Below are positions 51,994 through 62,640 of a stretch of DNA of 64,000 nucleotides, one piece after another. A program made the position numbers and the translations under genes. The notes under the pieces were generated by a model. That model was not told where the DNA came from and searched no databases. It worked only from the letters and a program-made list of their open reading frames with translations. Each line of letters starts with the position of its first letter. Within the stretch, counting starts at the first letter, position 1. The stretch covers positions 124,001-188,000 of the forward strand of contig JAMXBD010001400.1 in NCBI GenBank assembly GCA_024138025.1, written 5' to 3'. This DNA comes from Combretum micranthum. Taxonomy: Eukaryota; Streptophyta; Magnoliopsida; Myrtales; Combretaceae.

Positions 51994-54072
51994 CTAATCA
52001 AGAAGATACCATAATGAGTATTTCTTGTTGATTCTATGGTACTTATCAAAATCTATGTTATAATATCATTAAAATTCGTATAGAGGTTAATTCTTACTTA
52101 GAATGGCCATAACTTGGTCATTTTAACTCGGAATTGCCCAAATAATATACTGTTTTCTATCTACTCGAAAAGAGCTATCCATTTCCAAGGTTATTTTTGT
52201 CATAAAAAGTCATTTGGGTTGCAAAATACTACGGTACATAATAGTTACGAATTTATAATTCACAAAATATGATTTTTCCAAACTTTTCTTTTCTCAAAAA
52301 TCCTTAAGCAAAATATATGGATATATATATAGTGGAAAAATCATTTGAACATATATATATACACTCATATTGTATGCATGATTTTTGTAGTGTTGTCTCA
52401 ATATTGATATTTCATAAACAATTTGTCTTTGAGGGTTTTAAAAGATAAAACTTTTGAAAATATTTCCTTTTTGAATTGTTAAAAGGAAAACTAAAATATA
52501 TTTGACTTGTTACGAGTGAGTGTTTTCCTATTATAATTCCATTTCCTATCTTTTCAAAAATTTAGTTCTTTAATTTATCTACTAACTTTATTTCTAGTTA
52601 TTGAAAAATAAGCTTTTCAAAATATTCCTTAAGTTTTTGGTGTGGTCAAATATTTGAAGTTGTATTAAATGTATGTTTTTCTCTCATTTTTATATCCTTT
52701 TTCTTCTTTAGAAATTAAGTTTACCTTTAAACTTTACTTGCTTGGCAAATTTTATTTTTCTAAGCTGGTTTCTAAAATAGTGAGTTGATTTTACGTTGAT
52801 TTGAAAAACTTGTTTTATTCTTAATATTTGTCAAGTGGTAGAATAATTCTTTTTAGACAAGTTTATAAGAAAAGCTTTCTTAATAAAGATTTGTCAATAT
52901 TAGATCTTAGCAAAATTCCATTTGAATTTTTGAAAAAAGAATAACAACATATAAAAATTAAGTTTTGAAGAGGCTTTCCTAGTATGTGATTTTCGAACTC
53001 TATAGTAAATCTATTTAAGTTTTATAAAAGATATGGTTGGGTTAAAATCTTTTCATGCTAAGAAAAATTCTATCTTTATGGAGTTTTTAGTTTTGATTTA
53101 TAAAAGAGATGAATTCCTTTCATTTGAAGAAATCTTGGGCACTATTACTTAAAAACTTATGATCAATTTGTCTAAGCTTTTGAAAATAATTTATTAAAAA
53201 CAATATTTAAACTTCTTATTGAAAACTCCTTTGTTGAGAACTCTAGTTCACTTTTCCTTGTTTAAGAAAGAGCCCATTTTTATTTTTACATAAGACAACA
53301 ACATTATAATCATGCATGAATATGATTATGTAGCAATGAAAAGGTAAGAATAATACATAATAAGATAGAGAAAGAAATACTCATAAGAAAATAAGCATAA
53401 TAATAATATGGTCAAGCATTGGGAACCTTAACTTCATCAAGGTATCCCAATCATGTATTGGGAGCCTTAGCTTCATCAAGACAACCCGGGACTAAGAATA
53501 GACTAGTCCCAAAAAAAAAAGAAAAGAAAAGAAAGAAAATCGTTTTGACTTGATATGAACAAGTCTAAGACTAGAAAGACTAGTCTTAATAATTTCCATA
53601 AAACAAGTAAATAAATAAATTGCAAAGCACGAAAATAAATAAATAACAAGTGAGCTTATATGATCTAAAGAAATATATATACATAATATACATAATACTA
53701 TATAGAAGTTAGATTAGAGCAAAAATATTAATAACAATGATAACAATAACATGATAACAATAATAACATAATGTAAAATATGAACATGAACATATTGTTA
53801 CTTCTTTAACTCTCATGAGTCTAAAAAACATACACTAAGCTCATGCTAAGTTGTATGAACATGATAAAAAATATAGGTAGGATTTTTACCTAAGGTTTAA
53901 TGGAGGATTTGAAAAGAGATGAATGAGTAGAGTGTTTTTGTTACTTTTCTTGAATAGTAGAAATTGGTAGAGAGTGTTTTGAAAGGGAATGGTAGGGAGA
54001 GGTTTTGAGAGAGAATTTTGGTAGAGTTTTGCTATGTAAAGTGGATGTGTGAAAGAACGAAGGAGGAAGGGG

Positions 54073-54080
54073 GTATTTAT
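54073..54080 (-). promoter_or_regulatory. TATA box of solo LTR F
   Basis: TATAAATACCCCC on the minus strand, with a GGCCGGTGC element about 80 bp upstream. Confidence 0.5.
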
Positions 54081-55864
54081 AGAATTTTGGAGTGAAATTT
54101 TGATGTAATAAAACAAATTGAAAAAAAAAATAATTGATAGGGAGAGAGAGAAAGTTGCACCGGCCATGAGGGAAAAGGAGAGAGAGTGAGTTGATTTTGT
54201 TTATATTTTGTAAGAAAATAATTAATATGTAAGATATGATTTGATATAAGATGTATTAGAAATGTAGAAGTGTAAGAAAATAAGTATGTAGGTAGTAAGA
54301 AATAAGTATAGGAAAAAGTAGAGATAGTGAAATAGTAATGAATAGTAGGAATGGTACTATGAATAATAGACTGGACATATAAAATACCGGTAGTAATAAA
54401 AATACGCATAAACGAGCTATATTTGATATTTTTAGTTACCAAAAAATTCTAAAACTGATATTTTTGAAATCCTTATATAATTACAAGTCTTTTGGTGTTA
54501 TTGGAATATTTTTATTATTCTGAGCTCCGGAATACGCTTTTCGAGAATTGATCCCTTTTGAGTCTGAAGGACACTCGAAATTGATGAATCTGATATTTTT
54601 ATACTTCCCTATATTAATACGAACTATTATAAGTCATTATCTCAATTTCGTTTTCTAGGGTTTGAGAGCGCGGGATTGCCAGAGTTGAAACTATTTGATT
54701 GTCTTAATCTTTGTTGACTTTTGAAACTCCAGTTTGACTAGGGTTAGGGTTTAATCCAACTTTATCCTAGAAATTAAGGGGTTTACCTTAGGGATCGGCT
54801 AGATGGACTTTCTCATGCTCGAATTTTGTGCCAAATGATTAATAAATCTTCTCTTATGAAATCCCGTGATCGAAATTGTTTAAGGTTCAATTTCAACTTG
54901 AGTCAATCTTTAGGGTTTCGATTCTGTATTCGAAAACCATTCTTGAAAAAAATTCGGGGGTTTACAGTAGTGGTGGCCCTTATGCTTCTCCATATGGAGG
55001 TGTGGCGGTAGCCTCTGTTCTCTGCCCTATTTGACATGCCCTTGTCATGGGGTGTGGCCAAGAATGTACATGGTTTTGATCTTGTACATGTCCTTTTAGG
55101 GTCTAAAACCTAGTTTACTCTTCTTTTCATGTTAAATCTTTAGTAATATGAGTCTCTTTACCTTATAGGAACCCTAGATCAGGATTCAACTTCCCATTGG
55201 ACTATTATGATGATTAAGGAGAATGCACGGGTGAGTTACATGAATCCTATCACTTTGTTTGTTGTTGTAAATAATGGAATATAGTTTAATCATAACTATA
55301 AGGAGCAAATGCATGAGGATGGGAAATCTTTTACGTTATATGTTATATGTTTGAGTTGTAAATCCTAATAATTAAAGTGACAACTATTTGCTTGACATTA
55401 AATTATAGTTGCTTTATTGAATGTCTGAAATTGATATGACAACATGATAAATTCATTACATATGGTTGATACATTCATTACATATAGTTACTAACTAAAC
55501 TTATATGATATTAATGATAGCGTTAAGATAGGATGGACTTATGTATTCTTTTGGAAAGAAGACCATATATGTAATAGACATGGTTATAGTTTTGTAATAG
55601 TATAAGTTAAGTTTCGTTTTTCCTTGTAAGGTTTCACTGTAACAGGGTTCTGTTGAAGCCCCTAAAGACCATGGTTGTAATATTTTGTGATGACCTAGAT
55701 CTATATGTGTTTTCGTTCATGGTTTGTGTGTGTGTGTATGTGCGCACGCGCAATATCTTTCTTACTCAAAACAACTATTGATCCTGTTTATGCGTCCACT
55801 TCAAACGGGGAATGTTAGTTGTATAGTCATTTTGTAACTTTTTGGAGGCCTCAATTAGTTACAT

Positions 55865-56280
55865 AGTATGCTGTTATAACTAGGGTACAGGGGTGTGACT
55901 ATTATCATATGGTGAATATTCTCGATAACACATGTAGCTGTGATAAGTGGCAAACATTCAAAACACCTTGGTCCCACACCTTTGTAGCTATGGCACATGT
56001 GAAAATGGATCCCATGCAAAAAATTGAAAGATGGTTTCATTAGGAGAATCAGCTAACTTGCTACTCAAGCAATTTTCAACCTCTAGAAGATAGGCAGACA
56101 TGGATAAATGTGGAAGATATGCCATGTATACATCTACACTATGAAAGTGCTAGAGAAAAAAGAAGACCAGGAACAAGCAAAGTCCACAATGAAATAGATA
56201 TAAAGGAGAAACCTACAAAGAATACTTGTGAAAAATGTAGAAAAAAAGGACATAATAGAAGAACTTGTCTAAGCAATTAG
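55865..56280 (+). pseudogene. MULE transposase C-terminus: SWIM domain and zinc knuckle
   Basis: The transposase resumes after J. GCDYYHMVN is followed by TCSCDKWQTF and PWSHT, a SWIM zinc-finger (CxCxnCxH) in which the third Cys is Trp. After a stop near 56040 an open stretch leads to a CX2CX4HX4C knuckle (CEKCRKKGHNRRTC, about 56226-56267) and a TAG stop at 56278. Both domains are standard at the C-terminus of mudrA-like proteins and bind nucleic acid. The stop is followed at once by GTAATA, a possible splice donor, 136 bp before the PMD start codon. Confidence 0.75.
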
Positions 56281-57688
56281 GTAATAAATTAAGAATAGCA
56301 AATTCACAATGTTTTTTATTTTTGTTATAATTTAATTATATTGCATGATTAATTACTCTACATTAAGACAATTTTTGTTAGTAAAACTAACAAGTCTTCA
56401 CTTTACTTTGTACAGATGAATCAAGGACCAGTTGATAGACCATTGTTGACCCCGTAGAAGACACATAGGTCACAAATAGTATGGGATGGAGAGGTATAAA
56501 ACTAGGCTAAAATATGTGTATAATTGATCTATTCATTTTGTCAATATATTTATGATTTATTTAATTTTTACAGAAGCATAGACTCATGATATGCAGAGGG
56601 GGTGAGGCATCATTGAAGAATCCAGAGGAGATATGTCACGCCCCAGAGGGTACCCTAAACGTGGCAGTCCGCCGCATATAATATTAAAGCTAATGAATGA
56701 CAACCTTAGTCACGCAGGAGCTTCGATATCACATGCAAGGTGTGCTTCCAAGATAGTAGGAGACTCATAGGGATATTACGTTTAAATAGATAGCAAAAGC
56801 AAGCATGAACTTAAATAGATAAACATAAGATCTTCATTTAATAACAAGTTCATGCATCATCTTAGGGGCATTCCCCCGCCTTAAAGTCTTTGTTCAACTA
56901 TACTAATAACAAAATAAACATAACTATTACATAAGCCTACTATAGAGATTTTTCCTAGAAGTCTATGTTCAAAACTAAAAATACATAAACTTCTTCCAAA
57001 AACTCCTAGTAGCTTAAACTCATACCTGGCACACAGGGCTCCTTGGGGCCAACCATAGATAATCATACTGTAATAGAAAACTATAAGGGTATAAGCAAAT
57101 CTAGCTTAGTGAGAAAATTTCTAACTATAAAATATTTCCATATAACAACCAAGTTATTTAATTCAAACATATGTAATGCACCAATCACATGAGCAAACAA
57201 ATACATAAGATTAACCGAAAATCAAGTGCAGCATGGATTTAACGCCCTCCATAGTAAGGGTTGGGAGGTTACAGGCCCATACGACCATCAATATTTGCAG
57301 ATTTGCTGGCTTCTGCTCGCCCTGTAGACTTCCTAGCTCCTACTGCCCCATGTAGACTTACCGGCTCCTACCAGCCACCACTACTACTTCCTTGTTTCCC
57401 CACACGAAGAATAGTAGTGAAACAAATGTGACTCACAAGTATGATATGCATGAATAACTTTCAATTATACATTTAACCATATAAGTTGAATTCATGTTAA
57501 AGGTGATCAACCATAATTTCAATATCAATACAAGAATCACACTTTTATTAATCATATCGTCCTTCGATAAACTTATTTTCATTCAACAAATTTCATAACA
57601 ATTGTTCATTTATCTTTTCCTAAATTTCTAGTGCCACTAATTACAAGCACAAACAAGGAAATGTAACTTAGGAAAAGAATTAACTCAC

Positions 57689-57750
57689 TCCATAACGGTA
57701 GATCTAATCGAAATAGTCCTCCAGATAGACGACCTCGGGTCCTTCGTCAC
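57689..57750 (-). other. Exon-like block in solo LTR G
   Basis: A 62-nt block bordered by CTTGTTAG and GTGAGTTAATT on the minus strand; the shortest block in the A-G family. Confidence 0.5.
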
Positions 57751-59180
57751 CTAACAAGATGAAATACCCAAAATGAGTCTTTCATAGAACTTCTATTCTT
57801 GAAAATTCTAAACTTTTCTTAAAATTGCGGTAAAAATCGTATAAGAGGAAATTCTAACTTAAAATGGCCATAACTTGCTCATTTTAACTCGGAATTTCGT
57901 GAATAATATATCGTTTTCTACCTACTCGAAAAGATCTACACATTTCTAAACTTATTTTCATAAAACTAAGTCGTTTGGGTCCCGAAAAAGCAGCAACCAG
58001 ATTCCCACGAATTTATAAAAACTTGAGTTCCTCTTTTCAAATAAAACTCACTTAAAGAGATGAATGTTCCAAGTGTTTTTATAAACTTTTTGGAAGATAT
58101 ATACATATATGTATTGACTCATAATAAATGATGAAGTAAATGAAGTTGTCTCAACTTATGAAAAAGTAAAGTTTAAAAGATTTTGAACTTGAGATTTGTT
58201 GGAATATTCATTTTACTTTTGAAAAAATCTTGAGTTATTTGAGATGAATATTCTAAATTTAATCTCTTGTAATTACTTCAAACTCCTAAAGAGTGGCTTT
58301 ATTTTCTAAACTTGGATTCCAACAACTTTCCAAAGTAATAACAATTTCATAAAATGATATCTTGTTTCTTGTAATGACTCTAAAAGAATTTCTAATATTT
58401 GAGAAAAATAAGTTTTTATAAAACCTTTTGTTTTAAGAAAAACTATTTCTAAGCATGTTTATGAGTTTTTAAGAAATCTATTTTCTACATTTATTTTAAA
58501 AAGAACCTTTAGTTTAAGAAAAACACTTCCTCATTATTTTTGTTGAGACAAAAACATTATGTTCATGCATGAATATGAGTCATAAGGTTATGAAAAACAT
58601 AAAGAAACATAATACTTGAAAGAATAAGCTAATAAGAAAATAAATCAAGTATTGGAACCTTAGCTTGTTTAAGGTATCCGGGACTAAAAATGACTAGTCC
58701 AAAAGAAAAAAAAAGGAAAAGGAAAAGAAAAGTTTGACTTGATGAGGACAAGTCTAAGACTAGAAAAACTAGTCTTAAGAACAACTTGAAATTAAATAAA
58801 TTGCAATGAAGTAAATAAATTGCATGGAAGGTAAATAAATTACAAGACAATGAGCTTATAGGCTCTAAATAATATATATATATATAGTTACATAAATATT
58901 TAGGTAGTTAAGAACATAATAGGAACATAAAGGAATTGAGGTTATGAACAAAAACAAAGTATGAACCTATTGTTGCTTTCTTAACCTTCATGGTTTTAGA
59001 AAACACACACTAAATTCATATTAAGTAGATGAACATAGGAATTTTTTGAAGAAAGTTTACCTAAAAGAAGAAACTAGAGAGAGCTTTCTTGTAAGAACTT
59101 CTTGGAGAGAATTCTTGAGAGATTTTGAGAGAGTAACTTTAGTAAAGAAGTGGTGTGAAAGAAGTGAAGGTATGAGGGGG

Positions 59181-59188
59181 TATTTATA
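59181..59188 (-). promoter_or_regulatory. TATA box of solo LTR G
   Basis: TATAAATACCCCC on the minus strand at the family-conserved position. Confidence 0.5.
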
Positions 59189-59998
59189 GAAAAATATGGG
59201 AGATAATTTGTGTTAATTAAATAAATGAGAAACAAAACAATATAGATAGAAAGAGGGAGGGGTCGGCACATTCAAGAGAGAGAGAGAGAAAATTTTAATT
59301 TTTTTTTTGTTATTTTGTTAATTAAAAGTAAGAAATAAAAGATGTGAAATTATATTAAAAATGAAAATGTATAAGAAATAGGAATATGGGTTATAAGAGT
59401 AGGTTGAAAGAAAAAGTAGAGATAGGTGAATAGTGTAGAATAGTAGAAAATAGTGTATGTAAAAGTAGACATGACAATTAAATACCGGTAGTAAGAAAAT
59501 ACGTGTATAAATGCGATATCCGATATTTTTAGCTACCGAAAAATTATGAAATTGATATTTTTGGAAATCTTATATTTTTACGAGTCTAACGGTATATTTG
59601 GAATATTTTTTCTATTCCAAGCTCCGAGACACGTTTTTCGAGAACTGTGTCCGATCGGGTTTTAAGGACACTCAAATTTTGCAAAACCGATATTTTTACG
59701 TAACCCATAGCTATTACGAACCATAATAACTAATTACTCAAACTTCGTTTTCTTGAGCTAGGGAAAACGGTAATGCCGGAGTTAAGTGGTTACGATAAAC
59801 TAGAGTTTTGTTGACTTGAAAATTCGGTTGACTTCTGATTAGGGTTTAAGCATTTAATTTGATCGAAAAACTTCAGGGGTTTACAAGATAAGAGCTGCAT
59901 ATGGTCCTCATATAAACCCCCACCTTGAGCAAGCTGGATTTTCTAGTGTAGCCCATCTGCTCTTTATCATGCTAGATTGGGCTTTGATTACTACACTG

Positions 59999-60322
59999 GT
60001 AGAGAGATGGAGACTAGAGACCCACACCTTTCATGCGCCACATGAAGGGGTTGGGCTGACATTACAAGACATTGCTGTCTAATTTGGATTGCCCATTGAT
60101 GGGCATGTAGTGACTGAGTGTACTGCACACATATGGCCTGATCTGTGTGAGCACTTACTAGTAGAGAGGTGGAAACCAGAGATCCATACCTTCCATATGC
60201 CACATGGAGAGTTTGGGCTAACATTACAAGACATTGCTATTCAGTTTGGATTGCCCATTGATGGGCAGGTAGTGACCGGGAGTTTTACACACAGACATGG
60301 CATGATTTGTGTGAGCACTTAC
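59999..60322 (+). repeat. In-frame 162-bp tandem duplication in the PMD gene
   Basis: Two 162-bp copies (59999-60160 and 60161-60322) each encode a version of VERWxxExHTFHxPH...LTLQDIA...FGLPIDG. The period equals 54 codons, so the duplication kept the frame. The copies have since diverged, and only the first carries the TAA stop. Confidence 0.8.
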
Positions 60323-62503
60323 TGGGAGTTAGACCAAATAATAGGATGTTCAATGGTCAAAGGTTGAGGATGACATGGTTAAAGGAAATACTATTACAAG
60401 GTCTATCAAAGCAAGCGGATGAGATTGCCATCCAGCAACATGCGAGGGCATACATTTTGTTATTGATGGGTGGGACCCTATTCCCTAATACGTCATCCAC
60501 CCTAGTATATTTGATGTTTCTACCATTATTAGAGGATTTCCAAGCAGCTAAGCCATACAGCTGGGGATCGGCTTGCTTGGCTTTTTTGTACAAATATCTA
60601 TGCAGAGTTACATGGGCAAGTACCTATGAGATAGGAGGTGCTTGCATATATTTACAGATATAGGCATCATATAGCCACTCGTAGGACCTTCACGTGTGTA
60701 CCGAATCAAGGGTAACCTCTTGCATTCAGCTGGGGCGATGTCTTTGATGTCAAACAAACCTCTACACATGTACTACATCAGTGCCATGAGGAGCTTAATC
60801 TCTATACCCCCTCAAAGGTATGTCATACTTCTAAAATTTAATTTTCCAAAGTTATGTATATATATTTTTCATATACTAAAATGATTTTATATCTTTATAC
60901 AGATATGTTAGATGCCTTACACTCCAAAGATGACACGGTCTTTGCCAGATATCTATAGAGAAGGGAGTGATATCTGGCTAACCAGAGTGCCCCTAATTTG
61001 CTTCCACATACCTACCAAATAAGGTTATGAGACAGTTTAGTGGGATTCAAAGCATCCCATAAGATTATGAGATGGATATGGACGATGTACATGGTATAGA
61101 TCTTAAGGGCAAATTAGGGGAAGACTAGGTGATAAAACATGCTAGGTTTATGACCTAGTGGGATGACAAATGATAGAGACTAGTACAATTACAGTATGAT
61201 GATATACTACTATCCATGGTCTCTGTCGACTATTATAACTGGTATCATAGGATCACCCAGATATATATCAGCCACTTAGGAGAATTATTGGCTGCACCTG
61301 TAAGTTTCATGTCTAAAATCTATGGTCAAATATTAATATTTCATTATAAGTTATTGTTATTGCATATAAATGTGCAAGTAGACTCATTTTGAAGGATCTA
61401 GGGATCCATAGATATAGAGGAAATGCATACTCTAGCAGATCTGGGGATCAATAGATTATAAGGATATGGAGGAGTTAGATTATTATACCCAGATTAGCAA
61501 CAATAGAATCAAGGGTTTGTACAAAGATAAGGGAGAGAGAGGGAGAGGGAGAGGGAAAGAATGACGATAGGGATGAGGAGGAGCACAAGATCATGGTTAG
61601 TTGATAGATGAGGATGTGGACATACCTCCACATGTTGATCCAGCTCCACATCCACATCCAGTTGTAGACGATGCTCTGGATGTTCCTATACATCCACCTA
61701 TAGAGCCTAATGTAGATCCTTCTCCTCATCCTCCTATTCATTATGATCCTATCCAATCTCTACACATAGATACATCGACTGTTACATACGCTCCATCTCA
61801 TAGTATGACTCTAGCTAATACAAAGAGTATATCGTTTGATTTGATGATCTCTTAGACACCTACTGAGAGAATATCAGAGTTGAGCACTCCACTGGCTCTT
61901 ATGAAACCAATCATCCAGTATCATTAACATGGGAGAGGAAGTATCATAGGTATAACAAAAAATAATGATGATTTATTATATAGTTAAATGTATAAAGTAA
62001 GAATTTCTAATACAACTACAATCTATTTTGCAGATGGATCCACATCCTACGATGATGGATGAAGAAGGACCAAGTGATATCTGTACAAAGAGATCCAAAG
62101 GAAAAACAATTTAAGAGAATTTTCATTAGAAAAGGAAAGAAAACATAGAGAATTATATTCATTCATTTGTAAATAAATAACTTGTAAATATATTTACTTT
62201 GTTTTGTATTTCATGATACCTTAATATTGTTTCTTTATCTTTTTGGTTTGGGTTACTTATTTTGAATAAAATGATGATGAGATGCTATTGAGAATTTGAA
62301 ATATTGATTGATGGTTGAATATAGTGGTGGAGTTGATTATTGAAACAAGATGTAATTGATAAATTGACGACAATTAGATGAAATGGGGAATGAGATGATG
62401 AAAAAATAGATGTCTAATGTATATATATGTCATGCAATAGGTGAATCTACAAGTACATGGCAAAATGAAGGTGAAATGTCAAAAATGGCAGATGCTAGGT
62501 CAT

Positions 62504-62599
62504 GTATCCCCGATGTATGAGATACAAGCAAACATATATCGTCGCTTGGTTATGCGATACACTTAATATTATGTGTATTGCATAACCAAGTGGCAATAC
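62504..62599. repeat. Right subterminal repeat array of the MULE
   Basis: A clear 25-nt unit lies at 62575-62599 (starts GTATTGC, ends CAATAC), with an inverted partner at about 62537-62560 (core GCTTGGTTATGCGATAC) and a shorter related unit at 62504-62525. About 17 of 25 positions of 62575-62599 match the left-end unit at 27816-27840 by eye. Together they mark the right end of the MULE. Confidence 0.55.
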
Positions 62600-62640
62600 A
62601 CATATACACCTATATCGCATATATATTATGCAAAATAACG

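Larger units (their letters stand above)
50840..54966 (-). mobile_element. Solo LTR F (TGTAAACCCC-type family) in repeat J
   Basis: A 4127-bp insertion flanked by GTAGC (50835-50839) and GTAGT (54967-54971), a duplication with one mutation. The minus strand starts TGTAAACCCCC and ends GGGGCTTGACA. An internal copy of the LTR start (GGGGTTTAC on the plus strand at about 54778) suggests a ~180-bp extension of the U3 end. The TATA box is near 54073-54080, the donor TTAG|GTAAAA at 53890/53889 and the exon-like block at 51897-51993. The cassette (about 51450-51630) uses CAGGCTCCTA units. Confidence 0.83.
49811..55864 (+). mobile_element. Outer LTR-like repeat J hosting solo LTR F (ends approximate)
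   Basis: About 1.9 kb of J-derived DNA (49811-50839 and 54972-55864) interrupts the MULE transposase. It contains TTATATATAC (50291-50300), a CT-rich leader, a donor ATAG|GTAAGT at 50475/50476, and a 62-nt exon-like block (55169-55230) between TTATAG and GTGAGT. This is the same architecture as the A-G family, but the sequence differs. Before F arrived, the intron would have been about 560 bp. The ends could not be placed: short similar phrases (ATTATTATCAT-like) lie on both sides. No coding region. Confidence 0.45.
56634..59885 (-). mobile_element. Solo LTR G (TGTAAACCCC-type family) in the PMD gene
   Basis: A 3252-bp insertion flanked by AGATA (56629-56633 and 59886-59890). Removing it with one duplication restores the PMD reading frame (EEI followed by RAAYG). 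The minus strand starts TGTAAACCCC and ends GGGGCGTGACA. The TATA box is near 59181-59188, the donor TTTTAG|GTAAAC at 59061/59060 and the exon-like block at 57689-57750. The cassette (about 57250-57420) uses GGCTCCTAC-like units. Confidence 0.9.
56416..62114 (+). pseudogene. Plant mobile domain (PMD, MAIN/MAIL1-like) gene carried by the MULE (broken)
   Basis: Exon 1 (56416-56493) starts MNQGPVDRPLL, the typical PMD-C opening, with a TAG at codon 14. Exon 2 begins at 56574 after TTTTACAG, is split by solo LTR G and resumes in frame at 59891 (NPHLEQAGF, DWALITTLVERW). It contains an in-frame 162-bp tandem duplication, a TAA at 60080 and a +1 shift near 60290. Homology then runs through YILLLMGGTLFP, LPLLEDF and EIGGACIYLQ to a donor at 60818. 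A third exon (60903-61299) has VMRQFSG and YNWYHRITQIYISHL. A Pro/His-rich tail (about 61600-61860) and a last exon (62034-62114) ending in basic KRSKGK follow. MAIN and MAIL1 proteins act in silencing and genome stability in Arabidopsis; PMD genes also occur in plant transposons. Role here is unknown. Confidence 0.85.
27740..62640 (+). mobile_element. MULE (MuDR-type) DNA transposon with PMD gene, expanded by nested insertions
   Basis: Pieces of a mudrA-like transposase and of a plant mobile domain gene lie on the plus strand in correct order between two clusters of 25-nt subterminal units (27759-27938 and 62504-62599). Insertions interrupt it: H (29595-31019), K with C and D (about 31128-44000), E (45075-48813), J with F (about 49811-55864) and G (56634-59885). 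Removing E and G with one target copy each restores the reading frame exactly. What remains is about 7-8 kb. The outer ends and the 9-bp target duplication usual for MULEs were not resolved. Both genes carry stops and shifts, so the element is no longer autonomous. Confidence 0.7.

Noticed and set aside
61475..61756. Minus-strand frame rich in Arg/Trp/Met as a gene
   Set aside because: It is the antisense shadow of the Pro/His-rich tail of the PMD gene.
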